From contig JAJVHV010000020.1 of the NCBI GenBank assembly GCA_022072445.1, positions 1 through 64,000 on the forward strand: a stretch of 64,000 nt of DNA, read 5' to 3'. The translations under genes were made by a program, and so were the position numbers. Under the pieces are notes generated by a model, which did not search any database, had not been told where the DNA came from, and was given only the letters and a program-made list of their open reading frames with translations. How positions within the stretch are numbered: the first letter of the stretch is position 1; every line of letters begins with the position of its first letter. Below are positions 8,420 through 17,734 of this stretch, in pieces. The DNA comes from Phycisphaerae bacterium (GTDB lineage: Bacteria; Planctomycetota; Phycisphaerae; UBA1845; Fen-1342).

Positions 8420-10036
8420 ATGGCCACGGACATCCTGCTGGGTGATGAAGCCGTCGGACTCGCCGCCGTTCATGCCGGCGTGTGCGGGGCCTTCGGCTAT
8501 CCCGGAACGCCGGCGACGGAGATTATCGAGTTCATCGCCGATCGGGCCGCGGCCGGCGCGGCGCCGGTGGCCGAGTGGTCGCCGAACGAAAAGGTGGCCT
8601 ACGAGGCGGCGCTAGGCGTTTCTTACGCCGGCCGGCGGGCCCTCGTGGCCTTCAAGCACGTCGGGCTGAACGTCGCGGCCGATCCGTTCATGAGCTCGGC
8701 GCTGACGGGCGTCAACGGCGGTCTGGTGGTCGCCGTCGCCGACGACCCCGGGATGCATTCGTCGCAAAGCGAGCAGGACAGCCGCTTCTACGGAGATTTC
8801 GCGCAGATTCCGGTGCTGGAGCCGTCGAATCAGCAGGAAGCGTACGACATGACGCTGCACGCCTTCGAGCTGTCGGAGCGCTTCGAGCTGCCGGTGATGG
8901 TGCGGCTGGTCACGCGGCTGGCGCACAGCCGGTCGAACGTCCGCACGCTCGACGCGCCAGCCTCGGGCGCGGCACGCCCGCGGCCGCCGGTGAAGGACCC
9001 CAGCGACTGGACGCTGCTGCCGGTGAACGCGCGGCGGCGTTATCGGCGGCTGCTGGAAGTTCAACCGGCGCTGTTGGCCGAATCGGAGCATTCGCATTTC
9101 AACCGGCTGCGGCTGCTGGGGCGGCGCGGCATCATCGCCTCGGGGATCGCGTGGAACTACGTGCGCGAGTTGCTGCGCGACGAGTCGGGCGATTCGCTGC
9201 TGAAGATCGCGACCTACCCGCTGCCGGCGACGCGCATCCGCGAGCTGGTCGACCACTGCGACGAGATCGTCGTCGTCGAAGAGGGCTTTCCGTTCATCGA
9301 GCGGCAGCTCCGCGGGCTGCTCGGCATGACCGGCAAGATCATCCGCGGGCGGTTCACGGGTGACATCCCGCGCGCCGGCGAACTCTCGCCCGACGCGGTC
9401 GGCCCGGCCCTGGGCCGGGCGCGCGGTGCGATTCCCGCCGCCGCGCCCGACCTCGCCGCCCGGCCGCCGCGGCTCTGCGACGGTTGCCCGCATTGCGACG
9501 CGTTCCGCGCCCTGGTTGAGGCGACCGCTCACGACGCCGCGCCGATCCTCTTCAGCGACATCGGCTGCTACACGCTGGGGGCGATGCCGCCGTTCCGCGC
9601 CGTGCACTCCTGCGTCGACATGGGCGCGTCGATCGCCATGGCGCACGGAGCGGCGCTGGCCGGGTCGCATCCGGTGCTGTGCACCATCGGCGACTCGACC
9701 TTCGCGCACTCGGGCATGACGGCGCTGCTGGGCGCGGTGCGCAGCGATGCGAACCTGACCGTGATCATTCTGGACAACGCCGCCGTGGCGATGACCGGCG
9801 GGCAGGAGACGGCGCTGACGGGCGCGGCGCTGATGACGGCGCTGGTCGGGCTGGGTGTCCGGCCGGAGCACCTGCACCGCATCGAGCCGACGCCCAAGCA
9901 TCTCGCCGAGAACGCCGCCCTGATTCGCCGCGAAATCGAGCACCGAGGGCTGTCGGTGATTGTGGCGCATCGGCCGTGCATCCACCTGCGGCGGCGGGAA
10001 ACGGTGACGCAGCCGCGGGCAGAGGCCATGGTATAG
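8420..10036 (+). CDS. iorA: Indolepyruvate:ferredoxin oxidoreductase alpha subunit, without ferredoxin tail
   Basis: The 538-residue subunit carries the thiamine diphosphate site that oxidatively decarboxylates indolepyruvate and other arylpyruvates to aryl-acetyl-CoA. An N-terminal pyrimidine-binding domain (GYPGTPATEIIEF, GVNGGLVVAVADDPGMHSSQSEQD) is followed by a linker and the TPP domain (LCDGCPHCDAF, DIGCYTLGAMPPF, CVDMGASIAMAHG, GDSTFAHSG with N at VIILDNAA). Canonical IorA continues into a C-terminal two-cluster ferredoxin domain; here the chain ends at EAMV with no CxxCxxC cluster, so electrons must leave by another carrier. GGAG lies 6 nt before the ATG. The beta-subunit fusion begins 20 nt downstream. 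Confidence 0.9.
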   Translation: MATDILLGDEAVGLAAVHAGVCGAFGYPGTPATEIIEFIADRAAAGAAPVAEWSPNEKVAYEAALGVSYAGRRALVAFKHVGLNVAADPFMSSALTGVNGGLVVAVADDPGMHSSQSEQDSRFYGDFAQIPVLEPSNQQEAYDMTLHAFELSERFELPVMVRLVTRLAHSRSNVRTLDAPASGAARPRPPVKDPSDWTLLPVNARRRYRRLLEVQPALLAESEHSHFNRLRLLGRRGIIASGIAWNYVRELLRDESGDSLLKIATYPLPATRIRELVDHCDEIVVVEEGFPFIERQLRGLLGMTGKIIRGRFTGDIPRAGELSPDAVGPALGRARGAIPAAAPDLAARPPRLCDGCPHCDAFRALVEATAHDAAPILFSDIGCYTLGAMPPFRAVHSCVDMGASIAMAHGAALAGSHPVLCTIGDSTFAHSGMTALLGAVRSDANLTVIILDNAAVAMTGGQETALTGAALMTALVGLGVRPEHLHRIEPTPKHLAENAALIRREIEHRGLSVIVAHRPCIHLRRRETVTQPRAEAMV

Positions 10037-10056
10037 AGCGTGCGGAGGACCGGCGC

Positions 10057-13000
10057 GTGGAAACGAACATGATTCTGGCGGGTGTCGGGGGCCAGGGCAT
10101 CCTGACGATTTCGCGCGCCCTGACGCAGGCGGCGCTGCGGCAGGGCTGGTCGGTCAAGCAGGCCGAACTGCACGGCATGTCGCAGCGCGGCGGCGCGGTG
10201 CAGTCGCATCTGCGGATTTCGGACCGCGAGATCTTCAGCGACATCATCCCGATGGGCCGGGCCGACCTGATCATCGCCGTCGAGCCGCTCGAGTCGCTGC
10301 GCTACAACGCGTACCTGAGTCCCGACAGCGTCATCGTCGCGTCGGTCAACCCGATGACGAACATCGCCGGTTATCCGCCGATCGAGGAGCTGCTCGACCG
10401 CGTGGCGCGGCATCCGCGGCACGTGCTGGTGGATGCCGAGCGGCTGGCGCGGGCCGCGGGCGCGGCGCGCTCCAGCAACATCGTCATGCTCGGCGCCGCG
10501 TCGCTCTTCCTGCCGTTCGAGCCGGCGCAGCTCAGCCAGGCCGTCGGCGACCTGTTCAGCGGCAAGCCCGAGGCGGCGGAGATCAACGTCCGGGCGTTCG
10601 CGCTGGGCCGCAGCGCCGCCAGCGCTTACGTCGACGCGCTGGAGCGCGGCGCCACGCCGCGCGCCGCGCGCCGCTGGATCGGCGAGATCGATCCGGCGCA
10701 CTTCGCCGACGGCTCGCCGCCGGTGGTCTACGCCGCCGACGAGTCGCCCGCGCTGTGCCTGAGCGGGCCGGAGTTCCGCGCCGCCGACGCGCTGCTGCGC
10801 TGCGTGCAGCAGCTTGGCCGCCGGCAGCTCTTCGAGCACGAGGTCTACACGCTGATGGAGCTGACCGGCGCGATTGTCCCGCCGCGCTACGCCTTCGTGC
10901 CCGACGGGCAGTCGCTCTCGTCGGAGACGCTGGCGGAATTCACGGGCGAGCGCGTCGTGCTCAAGATCGTCTCGGCCGCCGTCGTTCACAAATCCGACGC
11001 CGCCGGCGTCGTCTTCTGCACCAAGAGCCTGGACGTCGTGCGGCGCGAGATTGACCGGCTGATCGGGCTGCACGCGGCGGCCGGCGTCGCGGGCGTGCTC
11101 ATGGTTGAGTTCGTGGAAGGAGCGCGTGGCGGCTTCTCGGGCCTGGGGAGCGAGCTGTTCGTCGGGATTCGCGCGACGCGCGAGTTCGGGCCGGTCATCG
11201 CCGCGGGGCTGGGAGGCGTGGACACCGAGTACCTCGCCAGCCGCATGCGCCCGGGCGTCGCGGTCGCCAAAGCCATCGTCGCCACGACCAGTGCCGAGCA
11301 GTTCCTCGAGCTCTTCCGCCAGACCGCGGCGTACGACATTCTGGGCGGGCGGGCGCGCGGCCATCGCCGGGCGGTTTCGGACGGCGAGCTGCTGCGCTGC
11401 TTCCGGGCGTTTCTGAGCCTGGCGCGGGCCTTCTGCCGTCCGCGCGACGACGGCGGGCCGACGCTCGTCGAGCTGGAGGTCAACCCGTTCGCGTTTCGCC
11501 GCTTGCGGATGGTCCCGCTCGACGGCCGTGGCCGTCTGGGGCCGGTGCGCAGCCCCGAGGCGCCCCGCCCGGTCGAAAACGTGGAACGCATGCTCCAGCC
11601 GCGCTCGATCGCCGTCCTGGGAGTCTCCGCAAACACGATCAACTTCGGCCGCATCATCGTCCGCAACATCAAGAGCTGCGGATTCCCGGTCGCGCACACC
11701 TACATCATCAAGAAGGACGAGCGCGAGATCGACGGCGTGCGCTGCGTTCCGTCGTGCGCCGAACTGCCCGAGCCGGCGGATCTACTCGTCGTCGCCACGG
11801 CGGCCGCCACGTTGCCGGTGGCGCTCGACGACATCGTCGCAAGCCGCAAGGTGCGCTCGGCGATCATGATTCCCGGCGGCGTCGGCGAGACCGACGGCAC
11901 GCAGGAGCTCGAGGCGCGCATCGAGAGCATCATCCGCCGCGCCGGCGCCACCGCGGCCTCACCCGTCGAGCGTACGGTGTTTCTGGGACCGAATTCGCTG
12001 GGCATCCAGTCGCGCTGCGGGAAGTACGACACGTTTTTCGTGCCCGCCGCCAAGCTGGCCGTCCGCCGCGGCTCCGCGCCGCAGCGCGCCGCGCTGATCT
12101 CGCAGAGCGGGGCCTTCATCGTCGGGCGGCTGAGCAACCTGGAATCGATCGATCCGATGCTGGCCGTCTCGGTCGGCAACCAGCTCGACCTGACGCTCAG
12201 CGACCTGCTCCGGGCGGTCGGCCGGCGCGACGACGTCGACGTGGTCGGCGTCTACGCCGAGGGCTTCGCCGACCTCGACGGCGAGCCGTTCCTCCGCGCC
12301 ATCCAGGACCTGTCCGAGTCCGGCAAGATCGTCATTTTCTACAAGGCGGGCCGCACCGAGGCCGGCCGGTCGGCCGCGGCGGGACACACCGCGTCGGTCG
12401 CCGGTGATTATGACGTGTGTCAGGCGGCCGCCGCCCAAGCCGGAGCGCTGGTGGTCGACACGTTCAAGGAGTTCGAGCAGGTCTTCGATCTGGCGATCAA
12501 ACTGCACAATCTGCCCGCCCCGGGGCTGCGCCTCGCCGCGATCACCAACGCGGGCTGCGAGTCGGTCGCGATGGCCGACGCGATCCGCGGCTCACGCTAC
12601 GAGATCGAAACGCCGCCGCTCTCGCCCGCCCTGACGACGCGGCTGACGAGCATCCTGTCCCGGCACGGCCTCGACAAGCTCGTCAACCCGCGCAACCCGC
12701 TCGATCTGACGTCCGGCGCGCCCGAAGCAGCCTACGAGGAATGTACCCGGCTACTGCTCGAGAGCGACGAGATCGACGCCGTGGTCGTTTCGGCGGTGCC
12801 GCTCACACCGTCGCTTCGCACGACGCCCGACGAGATCGTCCAGCCCGGTTCGCTGGCAACACGGCTTCCGGCGCTTTTCGCGACGGCGCGCAAGCCGCTC
12901 GTGGCGGTGATCGACGCCGGTTCGCTCTACGACGTGCTGGCGCGGCGAATTCACGACGCCGGCGTGCCGCTCTTTCGCACCTGCGACCAGGCGGTGCGCT

Positions 13001-13125
13001 CGCTGGGGCGCTACCTGTGCCACCGCGTGCAGTTCGCGCCGCGCAGCACTGCGCCATCCGCCGTGCCGTTGCCGGACACGGATGAGCGGCCCATGCTGGT
13101 CGCCGCCGAGTCTCAGGCCGGTTGA
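10057..13125 (+). CDS. IorB fused to ADP-forming acyl-CoA synthetase (beta-alpha order)
   Basis: The 1022-residue product starts at the GTG at 10057, with GGAGG 8 nt before it; longer readings overlap iorA. Residues 1-~200 are IorB, the gamma-type oxidoreductase subunit (ILAGVGGQGILTISRAL, QAELHGMSQRGGAVQSHLR). Residues ~235-495 are an ATP-grasp domain like the beta subunit of ADP-forming acetyl-CoA synthetase, with KIVSAAVVHKSDAAGV placing the phosphohistidine at His311. Residues ~508-1022 match the alpha subunit: CoA-binding Rossmann start (SIAVLGVSANTINFG), FLGPNSLGI, ALISQSGAF, and GHTASVAGDY with the catalytic His at 777. Together with IorA it could turn arylpyruvates into aryl-acetates while making ATP. 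The order is permuted relative to the common alpha-beta fusions. Confidence 0.9.
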   Translation: METNMILAGVGGQGILTISRALTQAALRQGWSVKQAELHGMSQRGGAVQSHLRISDREIFSDIIPMGRADLIIAVEPLESLRYNAYLSPDSVIVASVNPMTNIAGYPPIEELLDRVARHPRHVLVDAERLARAAGAARSSNIVMLGAASLFLPFEPAQLSQAVGDLFSGKPEAAEINVRAFALGRSAASAYVDALERGATPRAARRWIGEIDPAHFADGSPPVVYAADESPALCLSGPEFRAADALLRCVQQLGRRQLFEHEVYTLMELTGAIVPPRYAFVPDGQSLSSETLAEFTGERVVLKIVSAAVVHKSDAAGVVFCTKSLDVVRREIDRLIGLHAAAGVAGVLMVEFVEGARGGFSGLGSELFVGIRATREFGPVIAAGLGGVDTEYLASRMRPGVAVAKAIVATTSAEQFLELFRQTAAYDILGGRARGHRRAVSDGELLRCFRAFLSLARAFCRPRDDGGPTLVELEVNPFAFRRLRMVPLDGRGRLGPVRSPEAPRPVENVERMLQPRSIAVLGVSANTINFGRIIVRNIKSCGFPVAHTYIIKKDEREIDGVRCVPSCAELPEPADLLVVATAAATLPVALDDIVASRKVRSAIMIPGGVGETDGTQELEARIESIIRRAGATAASPVERTVFLGPNSLGIQSRCGKYDTFFVPAAKLAVRRGSAPQRAALISQSGAFIVGRLSNLESIDPMLAVSVGNQLDLTLSDLLRAVGRRDDVDVVGVYAEGFADLDGEPFLRAIQDLSESGKIVIFYKAGRTEAGRSAAAGHTASVAGDYDVCQAAAAQAGALVVDTFKEFEQVFDLAIKLHNLPAPGLRLAAITNAGCESVAMADAIRGSRYEIETPPLSPALTTRLTSILSRHGLDKLVNPRNPLDLTSGAPEAAYEECTRLLLESDEIDAVVVSAVPLTPSLRTTPDEIVQPGSLATRLPALFATARKPLVAVIDAGSLYDVLARRIHDAGVPLFRTCDQAVRSLGRYLCHRVQFAPRSTAPSAVPLPDTDERPMLVAAESQAG

Positions 13126-14549
13126 AGGTGGATGCGGAAGGCGTCGCGGATTTTGGCGAAGCGCGGCGTCGGCTGCGGCATGAAGCCGAAGCGCTGCGCG
13201 TCGTGCGGAGCCTGAATCCGGGCCATGCGCTTCCAGCCCTTGTTCATCCCGTGCACGAAGAGCGACGTCGTCAGCGAACGCGTCCGCAGAAACGTCCGCA
13301 GCGCCCGCTTGTTCACCCACGACTCCTTCGCCGCCGCGAATCGCAACTCGTAGATCGCCTCGTCCAGCTCGCGGGCGGTCATGTTCTTCGGCTGATAGAC
13401 CGTCTCGGTGAACGTGTAGCGCTCCCAGTCGGCCGGGTAGCTGGTCGCCAGCAACCGCCCCTCTTTCAGAAAGCGGTCGTACATCTTCGTGCCGGGCAGC
13501 GGCGTCAGGTTCGTGATCTGGATGATGTCGATCCCCAGCCGCACCGCCGCGATCGCAGTTTCGGCGACCGTGTCGGGCGTGTCCTGGTCGGCGCCGATGA
13601 TGAAGCCGCCAAAGACCGCGACGCCGGCGCGATGAAACGCGTTGATCAGTTCGCGGTAGCGGGCCAGATTGTTGCGGTTGATCCCCTTGTGATATTCCTT
13701 GAGCGATTCGGCATTGAACGTCTCGAAGCCCACCAGCATGCCGCGGCACCCGGCCCGATACGCCAGCCGCAGCCCCTCGGGGTCGTCGCCCATGTTGATC
13801 GTCGTCTGGCTGAACCAGAGCCGCCGTTTGCCGTGGCGAATCAGCGCCCGCAGCAGCTCCTTGGCCCACTCCGCGTGCTTCGGCCCGACGCCGAAAAAAT
13901 TGTCGTCCACCACAAACGTGAACGGCTGCGTGGTCTCATTCCATTCCGAGACGATGTCGGCGATGCGTCGGCGGCGGATGGGCGCGCCGTTGAACTGCGT
14001 GACCGAGCAGTACTCGCAGCCGACCGGGCAGCCGCGCGAGGTCTGAATCGCCGAGACGCTGTACTTGCCGTTCACGGGCGCCAGCCGCTGCGCCCCGCCT
14101 CCCAGCCCGAGCGCCTCCAGGTCCGACAACGTCCCGTGATAGACGCGCTGCATGCGGCCCGCCGCCGCCTCGGCGATGATCTGCGGCCAGATTTCGTCGC
14201 ACTCGCCGATCGCGACGGCGTCGACGTGGGCCAGGGCTTCGTCCGGACAGGCCGAGGCGTGCGGACCGCCCATGATCGTGCGGATGCCGCGCCGCCGACA
14301 CAACTGCGCGATCTCGTACGCCCGCGTGGCGCCGCTCGTGTAGCCGGTGATGCCGACCAGGTCATAGCGGTCCGCGGTCAGGCCGTCGTCGGTCGCCCGC
14401 GGACCGAAAACCTCGTCATAGAGGTCGACCTCGTGCTCCGGCGGGACGAGCCGTGCAAGCACTTGCAAACCCAGTTGCGGAATGTAGCTGCCGACGGTGT
14501 GATATCCCTGATTACGGCGCGTAATAGGGTTCACCAGCGCGATGCGCAT
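13113..14549 (-). CDS. B12-binding-domain radical SAM protein
   Basis: The 478-residue protein starts at the ATG for MRIALVNPITRRN; a GTG 24 nt upstream is possible. Residues 1-~145 resemble the cobalamin-binding fold of class B radical SAM enzymes (YDLVGITGYTSG, GIRTIMGGPHASACPDEAL, VDAVAIGECDEIW). CPVGCEYC at 174-181 is the CxxxCxxC cluster site. The substrate cannot be told; members include methylases and cyclases of the BchE/HpnJ kind. The C-terminal ~80 residues are basic. Its 3' end overlaps the convergent fusion gene by 13 nt. A cobalamin adenosyltransferase at 59403 shows the organism handles B12. Confidence 0.85.
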   Translation of the reverse strand: MRIALVNPITRRNQGYHTVGSYIPQLGLQVLARLVPPEHEVDLYDEVFGPRATDDGLTADRYDLVGITGYTSGATRAYEIAQLCRRRGIRTIMGGPHASACPDEALAHVDAVAIGECDEIWPQIIAEAAAGRMQRVYHGTLSDLEALGLGGGAQRLAPVNGKYSVSAIQTSRGCPVGCEYCSVTQFNGAPIRRRRIADIVSEWNETTQPFTFVVDDNFFGVGPKHAEWAKELLRALIRHGKRRLWFSQTTINMGDDPEGLRLAYRAGCRGMLVGFETFNAESLKEYHKGINRNNLARYRELINAFHRAGVAVFGGFIIGADQDTPDTVAETAIAAVRLGIDIIQITNLTPLPGTKMYDRFLKEGRLLATSYPADWERYTFTETVYQPKNMTARELDEAIYELRFAAAKESWVNKRALRTFLRTRSLTTSLFVHGMNKGWKRMARIQAPHDAQRFGFMPQPTPRFAKIRDAFRIHLQPA

Positions 14550-14709
14550 GAGCGACTCACCAGAAGCGAGCACGGGCGACGGATGGCGGCGCTGCAGAGG
14601 GCGCCTTCGAGCTCAGCCGGCCTCGACCCACGTGCGTACATCATAAACGAGCCGCAGACGCGCGACCAGCCGACCGACCGGCGCCGCCGTCTCAGGAGAG
14701 CAGCGCACG

Positions 14710-15210
14710 ATGATCGTCGGAATCCTCGCGGATACGCACGGCCGCGCCGCGCGCGCGAGCCGCGCGCTCGAGCTGCTCCTCGCGCACCACGCCGCGGCCA
14801 TCATCCACTGCGGCGACGTGGGCGAGTCGGTCTTCGAGATTCTGGCCGCCGCGCTTGCCGCCGATGGCGTCGAGAGCGTGCGATTCGTGTGGGGCAACAC
14901 CGACCACCGCTCACCGGCGCTGGAGCGCTACGTCCGCGAACTGGGGTTGGCCCCGCCGCCACCGCCGCCCCTGCGGATCGAGCTGGACGGCAAGCGCTTT
15001 CTGGTCCTTCACGGTCACGAACCGCAGCTCGACGACGTGCGCGACGGCGACTGTGACTATCTGCTGCACGGACACACGCACGTGCGGCGCGACGAGCGCA
15101 TCGGCTCGATCCGCGTGATCAACCCGGGCGCGCTGCACCGCGCCGCGCGCTACAGCGTCGCGACGCTCGACACGCAGCGCGATGAGCTTGCGTTTCACGA
15201 CCTGCCCTGA
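14710..15210 (+). CDS. YfcE/MJ0936-type metallophosphoesterase
   Basis: The 166-residue protein shows all metal-binding motifs of the small calcineurin-like phosphodiesterases: DTHG at residues 8-11, HCGDVGE, WGNTDHR, LHGHEP, and LLHGHTHVRRDE. Length fits the YfcE/MJ0936 family, which hydrolyses artificial phosphodiesters with manganese or nickel; the natural substrate is generally unknown. A run of proline residues (PPPPPP near residue 80) is an insertion in a loop. It is divergent from the radical SAM gene with 160 nt between. Confidence 0.85.
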   Translation: MIVGILADTHGRAARASRALELLLAHHAAAIIHCGDVGESVFEILAAALAADGVESVRFVWGNTDHRSPALERYVRELGLAPPPPPPLRIELDGKRFLVLHGHEPQLDDVRDGDCDYLLHGHTHVRRDERIGSIRVINPGALHRAARYSVATLDTQRDELAFHDLP

Positions 15211-15360
15211 CGGCGGGGCGCTCCGGGCGGGTAGCAGGCAGGGCCGGTCGCCGTTGGGCGGCCTGCCGCGTGCGCACCGACGTCCAGCCGGTGCGCTTGC
15301 CCTCACCTTGCTCCGCGATTCGAAATTATCCAGCGGACTGTAATCGCGGCCCAACCGATC

Positions 15361-15407
15361 TATGATTAGTCTAAAGGGTCGGGGGGTGGTCTTTCTCTTG
15401 CTGGAGG
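15361..15407 (+). promoter_or_regulatory. -10-like box and strong ribosome site
   Basis: TATGAT at 15361-15366 sits about 50 nt upstream of the ATG at 15415, in an AT-richer patch; no good -35 is visible at 17 bp. GGAGG at 15403-15407 with 7-nt spacing fixes the start of the next gene. The rest of 15211-15360 is a GC-rich spacer with an imperfect GGCAGG/CCTGCC inverted repeat. Confidence 0.4.
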
Positions 15408-15414
15408 CCTGAAC

Positions 15415-17712
15415 ATGCGGCTCAACCTGATGACAACCACTCGGATGCGGTTCCCGCTGCGGACCGCCGTCGCACTCGTCGCGGCGACTCTCGCCGCCGC
15501 CGCGCAAGCCCAGGAGCGCTTCACGCTGCTCTCGGCCATCCCCGACGACGTGCTCCTGGTCGTCAATGGCCGCCATAACCCCGAGCGTCAGTTCATCGAG
15601 GACTACTGGCGCGAGGTCCAGCAGGCGTTCGAGAAGAGCGGCGTCGTCAAGGACGCAATCGAGCTGGTCTTCACCCACCTGACGGAAGATCAGCAGTCCG
15701 AGGCGAACCGCGTGCTCGAGCGCTTCACCGAGCTCGTCAAGGCCGTCGATTGGCACGGCCTGGGCGCGGGCGAAGTGGCCTTCACCGAGCGGATGATGAC
15801 GCCGCAGCGCACCAACAGCGGCCTGACCATGGGGCCGCCCGACATGGTGGTGCTCTTCCGTGGCGATCCCGCCATCGCCGGCAGGAATTACGCCGGTCTG
15901 ACGGCGCTGCTCGACGCGGGCGTCGACGAGATCAACAAGGCCGCCGGTGTGACGCTCAAGACCGAGCGGACCAAACGCGGCGCGGCCGAGCTCGCGACCT
16001 TCGACGTAACGCAGTCCGTCCCGCAGGCCCCGCGCATACCGATCACGGTCGGCCGCAGCGGCGACGTGCTGCTGATTTCGCTCGGTACGAAGCTGCGCGA
16101 TGACGTGCTCGATCTGCTGGCCGGCGGCAAGAGCGTCAAGCCGATCGCCGACAACCCGCGCTTCAAAAAAGCTTTCAAGTCGCTGCACGCACCGGAGGAT
16201 GCGATCACCTTCTTTGACATGGCCCATCTGCGCACGGCCATCCGCGCCTTCGCCGACGTCGCGCTGGCCGAAGTCGCCGCCAGCGCCGCCGACCGCGTCG
16301 AGCACGGTCACCAGAGCACCGAAGTCTCAACGCTCAACCAGCAGGGCTACGCCGCCTACGAGGCCGGCAAGTACGACGAGGCGCTGGCGATCTTCGAAAA
16401 GGCCCACGGCCTCGACGCCAAGGACTCGGTCGTGCTCTACAACCTGGCCTGCATGCACGCCCTGCTCAAGCACAAGGAACCGGCCCTCGAATGGCTCGAC
16501 AAGGCGGTCGACGGCGGGTTCTACTCGCCGGCAAAGATCTCGCAGGATTCGGACCTGGCCAGCCTGCGCACCGAACCGCGCTTTCAGAAAGCCGTCGAGC
16601 GCGCCCGCCAGCAGGCAGGCGCCGGCGGCAACGGCGGAGCGAACCCCTGGCCTGCGCTTGTCAACCGATTCGTCGGATGCCTGGCGATCATCGACTACGT
16701 TGCCTCGGTCGAGTACACGGAAGGCTACTCCACCCACACCGACGCCTTCACCGCGCTGCCCGCCGACGCCGCTCGCAACCCGCTCTATCCCGTCGTGACC
16801 AGCAGCGAGCCCATCAAGGACTTCGCCCAATTCCTGCCGAAGGAGACCGAGACGTTCTCGGTCAGCGGCGGGATCTCGTTGCCGGCTCTGTACAAGTTCG
16901 TCGAGGACACGTTCAAGGAGGCCGGCGAACCGGGTGAGCAGGCCTGGCAGGCCTGGGCGGAAATCCAGCGCAAGTACGAGTTCGACATTCGCAAGGACCT
17001 CATCGACTGGCTCGACGGCGCCTGCGTCAGCGCCCAGTTCAAGCAGGGCGGCGGCGACGCCTGGTTTGCCATGATCAAGGTCAAAGATGATGCGGCGGCG
17101 CGCGCCAAGGTCGACTGGCTGCTCGAGTTCCTCCCCGAGACGCTCACCGACCTGGCCGCCAAGAACCCAGCCCTGGCCATGTTCCGGCCGATGATTCAAC
17201 CGACCGGAAACGCCGAGCTCGCCGGATTCCACGACGTGTCGTTCGTCATGCTGCCCAAGCCGATGGTCTGCGGCGTGCGCGACGGCTGGATCATCGTGGC
17301 TTCGTCGCAGGATGCCGCCCTCACCGTCCTGGCCACCGGCGGCGGCAAGCACCCCAACGTGCGGCAGAACGCGGCGCTCATGGCCGAGTTGCTCGTCCCC
17401 GCCGGACCAGTTCAGGCCATCAGCTTCAGCGACCATCGCCACGACGCCGAGCAGATCGCGGCGGTCCTGACCGGTGTGTCGATGGCCGGCGGCATGATCT
17501 CCGCGTTTGTGCCCGAGCCGAAAGCGCAGAAGGTGATCTTCAAGGCGTTCGAGATCATTGCGAAGCTCGGTCCGGTGGCGGCCAAGATCAACTTTTTCAA
17601 GTCGTCCGCGTCCTATACGGAATTTGACGGCAGCGCGTGGACGACGCACTCGGTCATGCACTACGTCTCGCCCAAGGATCGCGTCGCCGCCGCCGCCCCG
17701 GCGTCGCCATAG
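15415..17712 (+). CDS. Large secreted hypothetical with TPR-like insert
   Basis: The 765-residue protein carries a signal peptide (TAVALVAATLAAAAQAQ|ER) after a short basic leader. IPDDVLLVVNGRHNPERQF and the later SGGISLPALYKFVEDTFKEA and YEFDIRKDLIDWLDG phrases recall the DUF3352-like surface proteins of planctomycetes. Around residues 303-395 is a TPR-like insert (NQQGYAAYEAGKYDEALAIF, LYNLACMHALLKHKEPALEW). Function is unknown; it is probably periplasmic or attached to the envelope. A single promoter-like patch precedes it and repeat elements follow, so it is likely monocistronic. Confidence 0.75.
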   Translation: MRLNLMTTTRMRFPLRTAVALVAATLAAAAQAQERFTLLSAIPDDVLLVVNGRHNPERQFIEDYWREVQQAFEKSGVVKDAIELVFTHLTEDQQSEANRVLERFTELVKAVDWHGLGAGEVAFTERMMTPQRTNSGLTMGPPDMVVLFRGDPAIAGRNYAGLTALLDAGVDEINKAAGVTLKTERTKRGAAELATFDVTQSVPQAPRIPITVGRSGDVLLISLGTKLRDDVLDLLAGGKSVKPIADNPRFKKAFKSLHAPEDAITFFDMAHLRTAIRAFADVALAEVAASAADRVEHGHQSTEVSTLNQQGYAAYEAGKYDEALAIFEKAHGLDAKDSVVLYNLACMHALLKHKEPALEWLDKAVDGGFYSPAKISQDSDLASLRTEPRFQKAVERARQQAGAGGNGGANPWPALVNRFVGCLAIIDYVASVEYTEGYSTHTDAFTALPADAARNPLYPVVTSSEPIKDFAQFLPKETETFSVSGGISLPALYKFVEDTFKEAGEPGEQAWQAWAEIQRKYEFDIRKDLIDWLDGACVSAQFKQGGGDAWFAMIKVKDDAAARAKVDWLLEFLPETLTDLAAKNPALAMFRPMIQPTGNAELAGFHDVSFVMLPKPMVCGVRDGWIIVASSQDAALTVLATGGGKHPNVRQNAALMAELLVPAGPVQAISFSDHRHDAEQIAAVLTGVSMAGGMISAFVPEPKAQKVIFKAFEIIAKLGPVAAKINFFKSSASYTEFDGSAWTTHSVMHYVSPKDRVAAAAPASP

Positions 17713-17734
17713 GCGCAGGTGGGGCAGGAAGTAG

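Noticed and set aside
9679-10056. Longer start for the IorB fusion inside iorA
   Set aside because: The frame overlaps conserved iorA coding sequence in another phase; GTG at 10057 has a proper ribosome site.
9568-11697. Long minus-strand open frame of 709 codons opposite iorA and the fusion gene
   Set aside because: Antisense to conserved iorA and IorB/ATP-grasp sequence; biased composition of a GC-rich shadow frame.
13122-15056. 644-codon plus-strand frame opposite the radical SAM gene
   Set aside because: Antisense to a protein with clear motifs; no homology visible.
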